The notes under the pieces are model-generated. The model did not search any database. It was given only the letters and a program-made list of their open reading frames with translations, and was not told where the DNA came from. Below, in pieces: positions 40,881 through 48,638 of a DNA stretch of 50,579 nucleotides. The position numbers and the translations under genes were made by a program. The stretch's first letter is position 1; each line of letters begins with the position of its first letter. Source of the DNA: UMGS1696 sp045643285 (GTDB lineage Bacteria; Bacillota; Clostridia; Oscillospirales; CAG-272); the NCBI GenBank assembly GCA_045643285.1, contig JAZUKN010000026.1, positions 1 through 50,579 of the forward strand, in the 5' to 3' direction.

Positions 40881-43019
40881 TCAGTCTGAAAATCTGCCTA
40901 TCTTTGAAAACTCTTCCATTGTGATGCCGGTAATCTTCGATGTTTCTTCAATTACATCGGCAGCAGTGATCGGATTGCGCTTCGACGTGTAAGTCGTCTG
41001 GTTCACGCCCTCGACGCATTCTTCGATATCCGCACCGCAAAACTTAATTACAGCTTCATTGATGCAGTTCTGGAACATATGTCCGTAGGACTTCATACTC
41101 TTATTATTCGCTTTATCAAAATAATAGTAGTTGTTAAGAAGTTTGTTGCCGGCAGGTGCGACGAAGTACGTCGGATCGTCGGGATCGGGATCTGACATAT
41201 TCCAGTTGAGTGTATAGAGCACGGGGAATGCTTTCTGCCATGCGGTATTGTTTTCCTGACCTGCAAATCCCTGACCGCTCTTGCCATGACCGTCTCCCTG
41301 GTTCGTGCCGCTGAACGTCCCGTTATAGTACCATGCACTCATGTCAACGCCGTAGCCGCAGGAGATAAAGAGGTTGTTCGTTACGACTTCGTCACGTCCG
41401 CTTCCGATGACGCCTGCGCCGGAGATGTTCTCGAACACATTGTAAACAGCCGTCTGACCGGATTTGCCGCCGTCCCAATAGATACCTGCAACGTGGCAGT
41501 ACGGATAATCCTTGACGTTCATAATGACTTCGTCCTTCGCGCGGACGTCGTGGATGTAGTTGTATCTGAACACGTTGCCGTAGTCACAGTAGCCGTTGTA
41601 GGAATAAACAGCTCCGGCGTCGTCCGTGTCGTTGCATACGTTGTATATCTCGTTATATTCGATCAGGTTGTTCGTACCGGTCCAGCCGACAGCCATGTGA
41701 GGTGTATCGTGGATGTCGTTGTGTCTTACGGTCACGCCGCACGCTTTATCTATACGGATAGCCTCGTTATACACACGTCCGAGGATGCCCCAGTTGCAGA
41801 ACTCGCAGTTTTCGATGAGGTTCTCGGAGGAGATGAGCTTTTCCCAGTCACCGCCCGTGATTATCATGATACCGTTCGAGAAGCTGTGGAAGTACGAGTT
41901 CTTTACGGTGATCCTGTTGCCGTTCAGTCTGATCCATTCGCCGGAGTCGCGTACCTCGCATCCGTCAAATGTGATGTTGTCGCCTTTTGCGGTGATTATG
42001 TCGCCCTTTGCAGATTCGATCGTCAGTCCCTCAAACGTCATATAGTTCGCGCCGTCGATCTTCAGAACGGTATCGGCAACGGGGATCGTGAACATTTCGC
42101 CGTCGAAATCCTCATCCTTTACATAATAGAGCACTGCGTCGTCGTCAACGTAGTATTCTCCGGGGTAATCGAGCATTTCGGGAGCGTTCTGACAGATGAA
42201 GAACATTCCGTCTCTCGGATCGTAGCCGCCTGCGAACGGAAGCGTCAATGTCTTGCCCTCAAGTGAGATAATACGGGAGTTGTCATCGCACCACAGGAGC
42301 GAGAAGCGACCTCTGACGAACACCTTCGAGAGGTCGTGCCATGAGTTCATCTCTTCGGCGAACTCATCGGCGACTAAGATCGTCGTTGTGTCAACAAGGT
42401 CGCGCGCGTCTGCCGCGCCGTTCGGAGAATTGATCTTGCCGGAGTCGATCTGCGCGTAGCAGTCGTTCGGATAACGGCAGATCGTTGCCATTTCGCCGCC
42501 TGCGTACAGCATCGGGATCTTTCCGTTGATGTTATGTACGAGAGAACCGTCTTCGTTCGTGTACATCGCGGCGATGTCGTCCTTTGTGTACCCGAACTGC
42601 GTCAGGTCTATCGAAACGATGTTTTCTCTCACGTCTTCCTTGACGTACTGCATGATCCCACCGTCCGCTTTCTTGAAATCGGAGGAAAAAAATGCCGCGC
42701 CGCCCGTGATTATTGCGCCATCTTCGCCATTGTAGGTGATCGGGCAGGTCTCGGTGCCGCCGTCTTCTTCGGTGAATGTGATCGGCTCTGTCACCTGATA
42801 TGTACCTGCTTTTACGGTGACGGTGATGCTGTCGTATTTCGCCTTGTCGAGAGTGCGGATGTAGTCGCGCGCCTCTTCGACTGTCTTGTATTTTCCGTCA
42901 GCCGAAACGGTAAGCTCAAGGGCGCCGCCCTGCTGTCCGTTTTTGCCGAAGCCGAACGGTGCGGTCATCATGATGAATGCGATGATTCCGCTGATGATTC
43001 TGGATGTGAGTGGGAACAT
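40881..43019 (-). CDS. Parallel beta-helix protein without SLH (array gene 1)
   Basis: 712 residues, first gene of the array and paired with gene 2. N-terminus MFPLTSRIISGIIAFIMMTAPFGFG, then LELTVSADGKYKTVEEARDYIR. The loop is MLDYPGEYYVDDDAVLYYV, acidic motifs TDDAG and YWDGGKSGQT, tail FSKIGR. A Gly-rich loop (SGTNQGDGHGKSGQG) is inserted late in the helix. It starts 12 bases after the prmC stop with GGAG before the ATG, so it is read through from the prmC transcript or from a promoter inside prmC. Confidence 0.85.
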   Translation of the reverse strand: MFPLTSRIISGIIAFIMMTAPFGFGKNGQQGGALELTVSADGKYKTVEEARDYIRTLDKAKYDSITVTVKAGTYQVTEPITFTEEDGGTETCPITYNGEDGAIITGGAAFFSSDFKKADGGIMQYVKEDVRENIVSIDLTQFGYTKDDIAAMYTNEDGSLVHNINGKIPMLYAGGEMATICRYPNDCYAQIDSGKINSPNGAADARDLVDTTTILVADEFAEEMNSWHDLSKVFVRGRFSLLWCDDNSRIISLEGKTLTLPFAGGYDPRDGMFFICQNAPEMLDYPGEYYVDDDAVLYYVKDEDFDGEMFTIPVADTVLKIDGANYMTFEGLTIESAKGDIITAKGDNITFDGCEVRDSGEWIRLNGNRITVKNSYFHSFSNGIMIITGGDWEKLISSENLIENCEFCNWGILGRVYNEAIRIDKACGVTVRHNDIHDTPHMAVGWTGTNNLIEYNEIYNVCNDTDDAGAVYSYNGYCDYGNVFRYNYIHDVRAKDEVIMNVKDYPYCHVAGIYWDGGKSGQTAVYNVFENISGAGVIGSGRDEVVTNNLFISCGYGVDMSAWYYNGTFSGTNQGDGHGKSGQGFAGQENNTAWQKAFPVLYTLNWNMSDPDPDDPTYFVAPAGNKLLNNYYYFDKANNKSMKSYGHMFQNCINEAVIKFCGADIEECVEGVNQTTYTSKRNPITAADVIEETSKITGITMEEFSKIGRFSD

Positions 43020-43031
43020 AGTGTATTCTCC

Positions 43032-43859
43032 TTAAAAATTATTTTGCTTTATTTTTGTTATCACGGCAACACGGTCGTGTCCGCCGTAATCTTTCAGGGT
43101 TTCGGATTCCATTCCGTTTTCACGCGCTATCTCCCGGACAGCCTCCGCCTGTTCCGCGCCGTGTTCGATGAGCATTACTCCGCCGTCCGCGAGGTGGTTT
43201 CTGTAGCTTTTTATGATGTCGCGTATTATCGACAGTCCGTCGCCGCCGTCCGTCAGTGCGGTCCTCGGCTCAAAATACAGCTCCGCGTCCAGCGTTTTCA
43301 TCTCATCAGCCGTAACGTATGGCGGATTCGCAGTGATTACGTCGAATTTTGTTCCCGGTGGGAACAAATCCGTCGTTGCGTCGCCCGTGATGACTTCACA
43401 GTCAAAGCCGAGCCGCGCGAGATTTTTCCGTGCCACTTCGGCAGTCTTCGGATAAAGCTCCACAGCCGTACCGCGCGTGTTTCCCGACAGTTTTAACACT
43501 GCCGCGAGGATGCATCCCGTACCCGTGCAGAGGTCAAGCACCGCGCCGCCTTTTTTGAGCCGCCTTGCCGCCGCTTCCGCGAGGATTTCGCTATCGGCGC
43601 GCGGGATGAGGCAGTCTTCGGTGAGCGCGAACGTCATTCCGGAGAATTCCCATTCGCCGAAAAGGTATTGCAATGGATACCGTTCACACCGCCGTCTGAC
43701 GAACGTTTCGACTTCGTTGCCCGATATGTCGGTATCCGGTTCCGCGAGCAGACGCGCCGTGCTTTTGCCGGAGAAATGCGAGCCGATCAGCCGCGCTTCA
43801 TACGCCGCTTCGTCGATTCCGGCATTCGAGAGCCTCTTTTCTATTTCACGAACAGTCAT
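43032..43859 (-). CDS. prmC: Release factor glutamine methyltransferase (PrmC/HemK)
   Basis: Methylates the Gln of the GGQ motif in peptide release factors using SAM. 275 residues with an N-terminal helical domain, a SAM-binding site VLDLCTGTGCILAAVLK and the catalytic NPPYVTADEM. The start overlaps the DUF1385 gene stop by four bases. In many Firmicutes prmC and this DUF1385 gene are neighbours, normally with prfA nearby, which is absent here. Confidence 0.95.
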   Translation of the reverse strand: MTVREIEKRLSNAGIDEAAYEARLIGSHFSGKSTARLLAEPDTDISGNEVETFVRRRCERYPLQYLFGEWEFSGMTFALTEDCLIPRADSEILAEAAARRLKKGGAVLDLCTGTGCILAAVLKLSGNTRGTAVELYPKTAEVARKNLARLGFDCEVITGDATTDLFPPGTKFDVITANPPYVTADEMKTLDAELYFEPRTALTDGGDGLSIIRDIIKSYRNHLADGGVMLIEHGAEQAEAVREIARENGMESETLKDYGGHDRVAVITKIKQNNF

Positions 43860-44917
43860 TCTTCGTTTTTTGTTCCGTCGTCCGGCTGTCCGGCTTCTTC
43901 GGGCTTTTCAGTCTGTTCCGTTTCCGCGGATTCTTCGTCCGTCTTTTCTTCTTCGCGGATCCCGCCGAACTCAACGGGAATGGCATTTTGCAGTGCGGTA
44001 AGCGCGACTTCGAGCTGTTCTTCGTCGGGTTCCTTTGTAGTTATTCTCTGCATCCACAGCCCCGGAGCGGAAACGATCTTCGTGAACACATTCTCGTGCT
44101 TGCCGGCGTACATGATGAACTCAAATCCGATGCCGACGATAAGCGGCAGGAGAAGTATCTTCGAGACAAATCTCAGCCAGACTATATTTATCGACAGGAA
44201 CGAATTTACGATGATCGAGATAATGAGCATCACAAAAATGAAGCTCGTACCGCAACGCGGATGGAAGCGCGTGCAGGTCTTTGCGTTCGCCGGAGTAAGT
44301 TCAAGTCCAGCTTCAAAGCAGGCAACGGACTTGTGTTCCGCTCCGTGATATTCGTACGTGCGGCGTATATCGGGAATGAACGTCATCGCCCAGACGTAGC
44401 AGACAAAAATTGCGATGCGCACAAGCCCCTCAACGAGAGAGAACAGAACTTTGTACTTTGAGATGAAGCCGCCCGTGAGCCAGTCGAGTCCCTTTGCGGC
44501 GTAAGTCGGAAGCATCAGGAACAGTGCAACACCGAGCAGAACGCCGAGCACGCTTCCGATACCGGCGACAACGCCCATGAGCTTGTCCCCGAACTTGTCG
44601 GCGAGCCACTTTTCAAACTTGGTTTCCGGCTCGTCGAGATCGACGCCGAGAAGCTCAGCCGAGCGTGTGAGCGTTTTCGTCGAGCCGATAAGCTGCTCAA
44701 CAAACGACACGCATCCGCGGATGAGCGGGATATTGCATATCTTGTATTTTTTGCGAAGAGACGTTACGGTGGTGCTTTCGGTCACGATCTTTCCGTCAGT
44801 CGAACGGACGGAAAGCGACTGTCTCTCGCCCGAGCGCATCATAACGCCCTCAAGTACAGCCTGACCGCCGACAATGCCGATCTTCGGGTCTCTCGCCTGT
44901 TTTTCTTTTTTAGCCAT
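43856..44917 (-). CDS. DUF1385 (YqhQ-like) membrane protein
   Basis: 353 residues of the DUF1385 family, function unknown. Seen: KIGIVGGQAVLEGVMMRSGERQ (family hallmark), a middle hydrophobic section with about four membrane helices, YHGAEHKSVACFEAG, HPRCGTSFIFVMLII, and an acidic Glu-rich C-terminal tail (about 310-353). The start is placed at 44917 (MAKKEKQ), as GGAGG lies seven bases upstream; the frame runs up to a TTG at 44938 without a site of its own. First gene of the prmC/beta-helix transcript. Confidence 0.9.
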   Translation of the reverse strand: MAKKEKQARDPKIGIVGGQAVLEGVMMRSGERQSLSVRSTDGKIVTESTTVTSLRKKYKICNIPLIRGCVSFVEQLIGSTKTLTRSAELLGVDLDEPETKFEKWLADKFGDKLMGVVAGIGSVLGVLLGVALFLMLPTYAAKGLDWLTGGFISKYKVLFSLVEGLVRIAIFVCYVWAMTFIPDIRRTYEYHGAEHKSVACFEAGLELTPANAKTCTRFHPRCGTSFIFVMLIISIIVNSFLSINIVWLRFVSKILLLPLIVGIGFEFIMYAGKHENVFTKIVSAPGLWMQRITTKEPDEEQLEVALTALQNAIPVEFGGIREEEKTDEESAETEQTEKPEEAGQPDDGTKNEE

Positions 44918-44976
44918 AGCCAATCCTCCGTGCCTCAAATCAAGCGCATTTTACCACTTATAATTTTCTAATATAC

Positions 44977-45005
44977 ATTATATCATATACAGACGTTTTT
45001 TGCAA
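44977..45005 (-). promoter_or_regulatory. Promoter upstream of DUF1385-prmC-beta-helix array
   Basis: On the minus strand: TTGCAA (45000-45005), 17-base spacer, TATAAT (44977-44982). It is the only good promoter I see before the 18-kb run of minus-strand genes. Confidence 0.7.
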
Positions 45006-45020
45006 TAGAAAAGTGCAGGA

Positions 45021-45048
45021 AAAAAGACGGTGTTTCTCCCGTCTTTTT
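45021..45048. terminator. Terminator after the radical SAM gene
   Basis: AAAAAGACGG (45021-45030) pairs with CCGTCTTTTT (45039-45048) around an 8-base loop, with A-run and T-run on each side, so it can work in both directions. Confidence 0.8.
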
Positions 45049-45049
45049 T

Positions 45050-45084
45050 ATTATTCATTATTCATTATTCATCATTCATTATTT
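45050..45084. repeat. Tandem 7-base repeat (ATTATTC), five imperfect units
   Basis: Units read ATTATTC three times, then ATCATTC and ATTATTT, just after the terminator and before the radical SAM stop codon. No function seen. Confidence 0.7.
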
Positions 45085-45085
45085 A

Positions 45086-46090
45086 TTAAAATTCAATAAA
45101 GAGATCCCCGCTCTTCCCGCCCTGTACCGCGTCCCGTCTGAACATCTCCTTGTCGATCTCGTTTGCGACTTCGGTCTTTCGCCTGCTCCACAAAGGTGCT
45201 ATGAGATCGTCCGCCATGCCGTCGCCTGTCACACGCGCGATGACCGTATCGGTTGGCAATACTTCAAGCTGATCGCACACGACAGAGACGTATTCCTCCC
45301 TCGTCATCGGCACGCATTCGCCGCTTCCGTACATCCGCTCAAGCCGCGTACCGCGCAGGATGTGGAGCAGATGTATTTTCACCATATCGGGGTGCAGTGC
45401 CGCAACGTCAGACGCGGTTTTTCGCATATCGTCCGCCGTTTCTCCCGGAAGTCCGTTTATGATATGCACGCAGACCGTAAAACGCCTAAAAAGTCCGTCG
45501 TCCGACGGAAAACGTGAGTTGATCCTGTCCGCGGCGGATTTCAGCCTCATGTACCCGTCGCAAAAATCGGCGTATGAATGGCATCGGTTTATCGTCTCCG
45601 CCGTCGCGTCGTTCGTCGTTTGGAGCCCCAGCTCGACTGTGAGCGGTATTTTTTCGGCGACTTCACAGAGCTGTTCTATCACTTCGTCGGGCAGGCAGTC
45701 GGCGCGCGTCGCTATGTCGAGCATCACGGCATCCGGCAGTGCGGCGGCTTCGGCGTATTTTTCGCGGAGATATTCTATATCGCCGTAAGTGTTCGTGTGA
45801 GATTGCAGATAGGGGATAAATCCCACCGGCTTCCACTTGCGGCAGGCGACAGCGACACCGCGCGCGTACTGCTCGGCTATCGTCTCCCCGACCGCCGAGC
45901 GAGAGCCGTCCTTGCAGTAGACGCATCCGCCGTATCCGCACTTTCCGTCGATGTTCGGGCAGGTGCATCCGATGTCAAGCGTCACCTTTGCGACCTTGCC
46001 GCCGAAGCGATGCTTCATATACCAGTCGTACGTCATATACCGCTTGTTCGAGTCGGAATATTCGTACGGATTCGTGTCGCGCTGTGCCAT
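45086..46090 (-). CDS. TIGR01212-family radical SAM protein
   Basis: A 334-residue radical SAM enzyme of the YhcC/YtqA group. The Cys-rich N-terminal signature CTCPNIDGKCGYGGCVYC (residues 42-59) provides the ligands of the 4Fe-4S cluster. Family segments DALPDAVML-like (AALPDAVMLDIATRADCLP) and VELGLQTTNDATAETINRCH follow, then HIINGLPGET. Its substrate is uncertain; it has been discussed as a tRNA-related enzyme in other bacteria. It stands alone on the minus strand. Confidence 0.9.
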   Translation of the reverse strand: MAQRDTNPYEYSDSNKRYMTYDWYMKHRFGGKVAKVTLDIGCTCPNIDGKCGYGGCVYCKDGSRSAVGETIAEQYARGVAVACRKWKPVGFIPYLQSHTNTYGDIEYLREKYAEAAALPDAVMLDIATRADCLPDEVIEQLCEVAEKIPLTVELGLQTTNDATAETINRCHSYADFCDGYMRLKSAADRINSRFPSDDGLFRRFTVCVHIINGLPGETADDMRKTASDVAALHPDMVKIHLLHILRGTRLERMYGSGECVPMTREEYVSVVCDQLEVLPTDTVIARVTGDGMADDLIAPLWSRRKTEVANEIDKEMFRRDAVQGGKSGDLFIEF

Positions 46091-46201
46091 GGCTTGTCCT
46101 CTTTTCTTTATGTTAATTACAATTATACCTCAAAACCGCGGCTTACGGGGATGTTTTCGTGAAAAAAGTCCCGATCCGACGAAGTTTTTTCGTCTGCGCT
46201 A

Positions 46202-46230
46202 TTGTTTTTCAGGCGAAAATATCATATAAT
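46202..46230 (+). promoter_or_regulatory. Promoter of sufC-sufBD
   Basis: TTGTTT (46202-46207), 17-base spacer, perfect TATAAT (46225-46230). It predicts a leader of about 160 bases before sufC. Confidence 0.6.
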
Positions 46231-46236
46231 ATACGG

Positions 46237-46398
46237 GTAAAGGTGGATTATGCGCATTTTTCCGAAATGAATGAGAGTTGTTCGCGTAATTCACAAATAT
46301 ACGCGACCTGCCGCAAAGTTGCACCGTTTTTGAATGATTCGCAGACGATCTGATTCATTCATTTTGATACACTGCGGCGGAAAACGAAAGGAATAAAA
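46237..46398 (+). promoter_or_regulatory. Structured 5' leader of sufC-sufBD
   Basis: This stretch has no gene. AAATGAATGA (46265-46274) can pair with TCATTCATTT (46355-46364), and TCGCGT with ACGCGA (about 46282-46305) inside it. The nested stems suggest a folded leader RNA. I see no T-box or other known riboswitch motif. Confidence 0.4.
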
Positions 46399-47133
46399 AT
46401 GCTCAGGTTAAAAGACGTAACGTTCTCGGTTCCGGCGAACGAAACGGGAAGTGAAAGAAACACTATCCTCGACGGGATCACGCTCGATATCGAGGACGGG
46501 AAATATATCGTTATAACAGGTCCGAACGGCGGCGGAAAAACCACGCTTGCAAAGGCGATCATGGGAATAGTGAAGCCCGACAGCGGAAAGATCACGCTCG
46601 ACGGGCTTGACATAACCTCGCTCGGCGTCACCGAAAGAGCGGAAGCAGGTATCTCGTACGGTTTCCAGCAACCTCCGAGATTCAAGGGGCTGACCGTGCG
46701 CGATCTTCTCTCGATAGCCGCAAAGAAGAAAATGAAGCGCGCCGACTGCTGCAAATACCTCACGAAAGTCGGGCTTTGCGCTGAGGAATATGTTGACCGC
46801 GAAGTCGACACTTCCCTTTCCGGCGGCGAAGTAAAGAGAATAGAAATAGCGACAGTCCTCGCAAAAGGCGCGAAGGTGATGATTTTCGACGAACCGGAAG
46901 CGGGCATCGACCTTTGGAGCTTCCACCGTCTCACAAAGACATTCCGCGAGCTTCACGACGAGACGGGCTGTACGCTTATAATCATATCGCACCAGGAGCG
47001 CATCATCAGCCAGGCGGACGAAGTCCTGCTGATCGCCGACGGCAAGCTCTCTAAGCGCGGCAAGCCCGAAGACATTCTTCCGTCGATAGACGCGGTGTTT
47101 GAGAAATCGTGCCTCGTCAAGAATATGGAATAA
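46399..47133 (+). CDS. sufC: Iron-sulfur assembly ATPase SufC
   Basis: ABC-type ATPase (244 residues) that powers Fe-S cluster assembly on the SufB/D scaffold. Seen: Walker A GPNGGGKTT at 41-49, Q-loop YGFQQPPRFKGL, signature LSGGEVKR, Walker B VMIFDEPEAGIDLWSF and the H-loop IIISHQ. The PEAGIDLWSF segment is typical of SufC and not of transport ATPases. It is followed after 12 bases by the SufBD gene. Confidence 0.95.
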   Translation: MLRLKDVTFSVPANETGSERNTILDGITLDIEDGKYIVITGPNGGGKTTLAKAIMGIVKPDSGKITLDGLDITSLGVTERAEAGISYGFQQPPRFKGLTVRDLLSIAAKKKMKRADCCKYLTKVGLCAEEYVDREVDTSLSGGEVKRIEIATVLAKGAKVMIFDEPEAGIDLWSFHRLTKTFRELHDETGCTLIIISHQERIISQADEVLLIADGKLSKRGKPEDILPSIDAVFEKSCLVKNME

Positions 47134-47145
47134 GGGGGAGAAGAC

Positions 47146-48072
47146 GTGAAAAAGAATGACGACATCCGCATGGGGTTGCTCGAAAAGATAGCGGACATTC
47201 ATAATACCCCCGAAGGCGCATACAATATCCGTGAGAACGGCGAGTCGTCCGGCAGACAGAACACGGACGAGATCACGATCGAGACAAAAACCGACAAAGC
47301 AGGCATAAACATTTTCGTCAAAGACGGAACGAAACAGAAAAGCGTGCACATCCCCGTAATCATCACGAAAACGGGAATCACCGAAATGGTCTACAACGAC
47401 TTTGTGATCGGCGACGACTGCGACGTGCTTATCGTTGCAGGGTGCGGAATACACAACTCCGGAGATGAAAAATCCGCGCACGACGGCGTTCATTCGCTGG
47501 TGATAGGCAAAAACTCCCACGTAAAGTATATAGAAAAGCACTATGGCGAGGGCGGCGGCTCGGGAGAGCGGATTATGAATCCCGCAATGACCGCACGGCT
47601 CAGAAAATCGTCGGTGCTTGAAATAGAGTCCGTTCAGATAGGCGGCATCGACTCGACGAACCGCACGACGGAGATAATCGCCGACGAAAACTGCGAGGTC
47701 TTCATCTCCGAAAGAATAATGACGGACGGGCGGCAGAAGGTCGAATCGAACACAAAGATCGTGCTTGACGGCAAAGGCTCAAAGGCGCGTATCAACTCGC
47801 GTTCCGTCGCAAAGGGCGAATCCGTGCAGGTGTTCTATCCCCGTCTTGAGGGAAACGCGGAGTGCTTCGGTCACGTCCAGTGCGACTCGATTATTATGGA
47901 CAGCGCGAAGGTTCGTTCCATTCCCGAGATCGCCGCAAACTCAGTCGATGCGCGGCTGATACATGAGGCGGCGATCGGAAAAATCGCAGGAGATCAGATC
48001 TTAAAGCTCGAAACGCTAGGGCTCACGCACGACGAAGCAGAAGAAAAAATCCTCAGCGGATTGCTGAAATAA
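47146..48072 (+). CDS. SufB/SufD-like Fe-S scaffold protein
   Basis: A short (308-residue) SufBD core protein, partner of SufC. It has the beta-helical SufBD core, and a C-terminal part with SIPEIAANSVDARLIHEAAIGKIAGDQ, where the Glu/His set of this family lies. It starts with GTG after GGGGGAG. There is no SufS, SufU or second SufB/D gene, so this is a minimal two-gene SUF of the type found in anaerobic Clostridia and archaea; it needs a cysteine desulfurase from elsewhere or uses sulfide directly. Confidence 0.93.
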   Translation: MKKNDDIRMGLLEKIADIHNTPEGAYNIRENGESSGRQNTDEITIETKTDKAGINIFVKDGTKQKSVHIPVIITKTGITEMVYNDFVIGDDCDVLIVAGCGIHNSGDEKSAHDGVHSLVIGKNSHVKYIEKHYGEGGGSGERIMNPAMTARLRKSSVLEIESVQIGGIDSTNRTTEIIADENCEVFISERIMTDGRQKVESNTKIVLDGKGSKARINSRSVAKGESVQVFYPRLEGNAECFGHVQCDSIIMDSAKVRSIPEIAANSVDARLIHEAAIGKIAGDQILKLETLGLTHDEAEEKILSGLLK

Positions 48073-48161
48073 AGAGAGTGTGCTGATGACCGAGTTCCTG
48101 TGATATTATCGGATAAGTCAAAACAGTTATGAACCATAGCAGGGAGAGGGGAGAAAAGCTT

Positions 48162-48539
48162 ATGTGCAGACTGACAAAGCTGTTCTGTAAACATAAGACA
48201 AAAGACACTGTTCCGCCTTTGCCCGCGTGGGAAGAAACAGTTGACATGATGTATGACAAAGAGCTTGACGGGCGTATCGATGAAGTTGTCGAGGTCATTT
48301 ACAGCCACGATCGGACAAAAAGATTTGTCTTTATGAAAAGTGAACACGGATATTACAAATATTCATATGAGATCCTTTACGGATTGACTGAAGAAGAGTG
48401 GATGTACACCGGCAGTAATCCCGATGCTCTTCCGGCAATATGGGAAGGCGCCGACGGCAGACGTTCTTTCTTCGATGATCTGCAAGGAGCACTCGACTCC
48501 GTGAAAAACTCACCCGAATACAAAACGGATTTCTTTTAA
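48162..48539 (+). CDS. Hypothetical protein
   Basis: About 125 residues, unrecognised. The N-terminus has MCRLTKLFCKHK, with basic and Cys residues; the rest is acidic and rich in Tyr, with a compact globular look (MKSEHGYYKYSYEILYGLTEEEWMY). I place the start at 48162, since GGGGAG lies eight bases before it, rather than the upstream ATG at 48129. It might share the suf transcript, 89 bases after the SufBD stop. Confidence 0.65.
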   Translation: MCRLTKLFCKHKTKDTVPPLPAWEETVDMMYDKELDGRIDEVVEVIYSHDRTKRFVFMKSEHGYYKYSYEILYGLTEEEWMYTGSNPDALPAIWEGADGRRSFFDDLQGALDSVKNSPEYKTDFF

Positions 48540-48638
48540 TTCAAAGGTTTTTTGTGTGCTTTGTGCGGACTTATCCGCGCAGCACCGTTATTATTAAACT
48601 ACAGATTACAAACAACCCATACGAAAGGGATGATTTAC

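Noticed and set aside
45050..45084. Short tandem repeats as a possible CRISPR
   Set aside because: Units are only 7 bases without spacers, so it is a simple-sequence repeat. No CRISPR array or cas gene is seen in the window.
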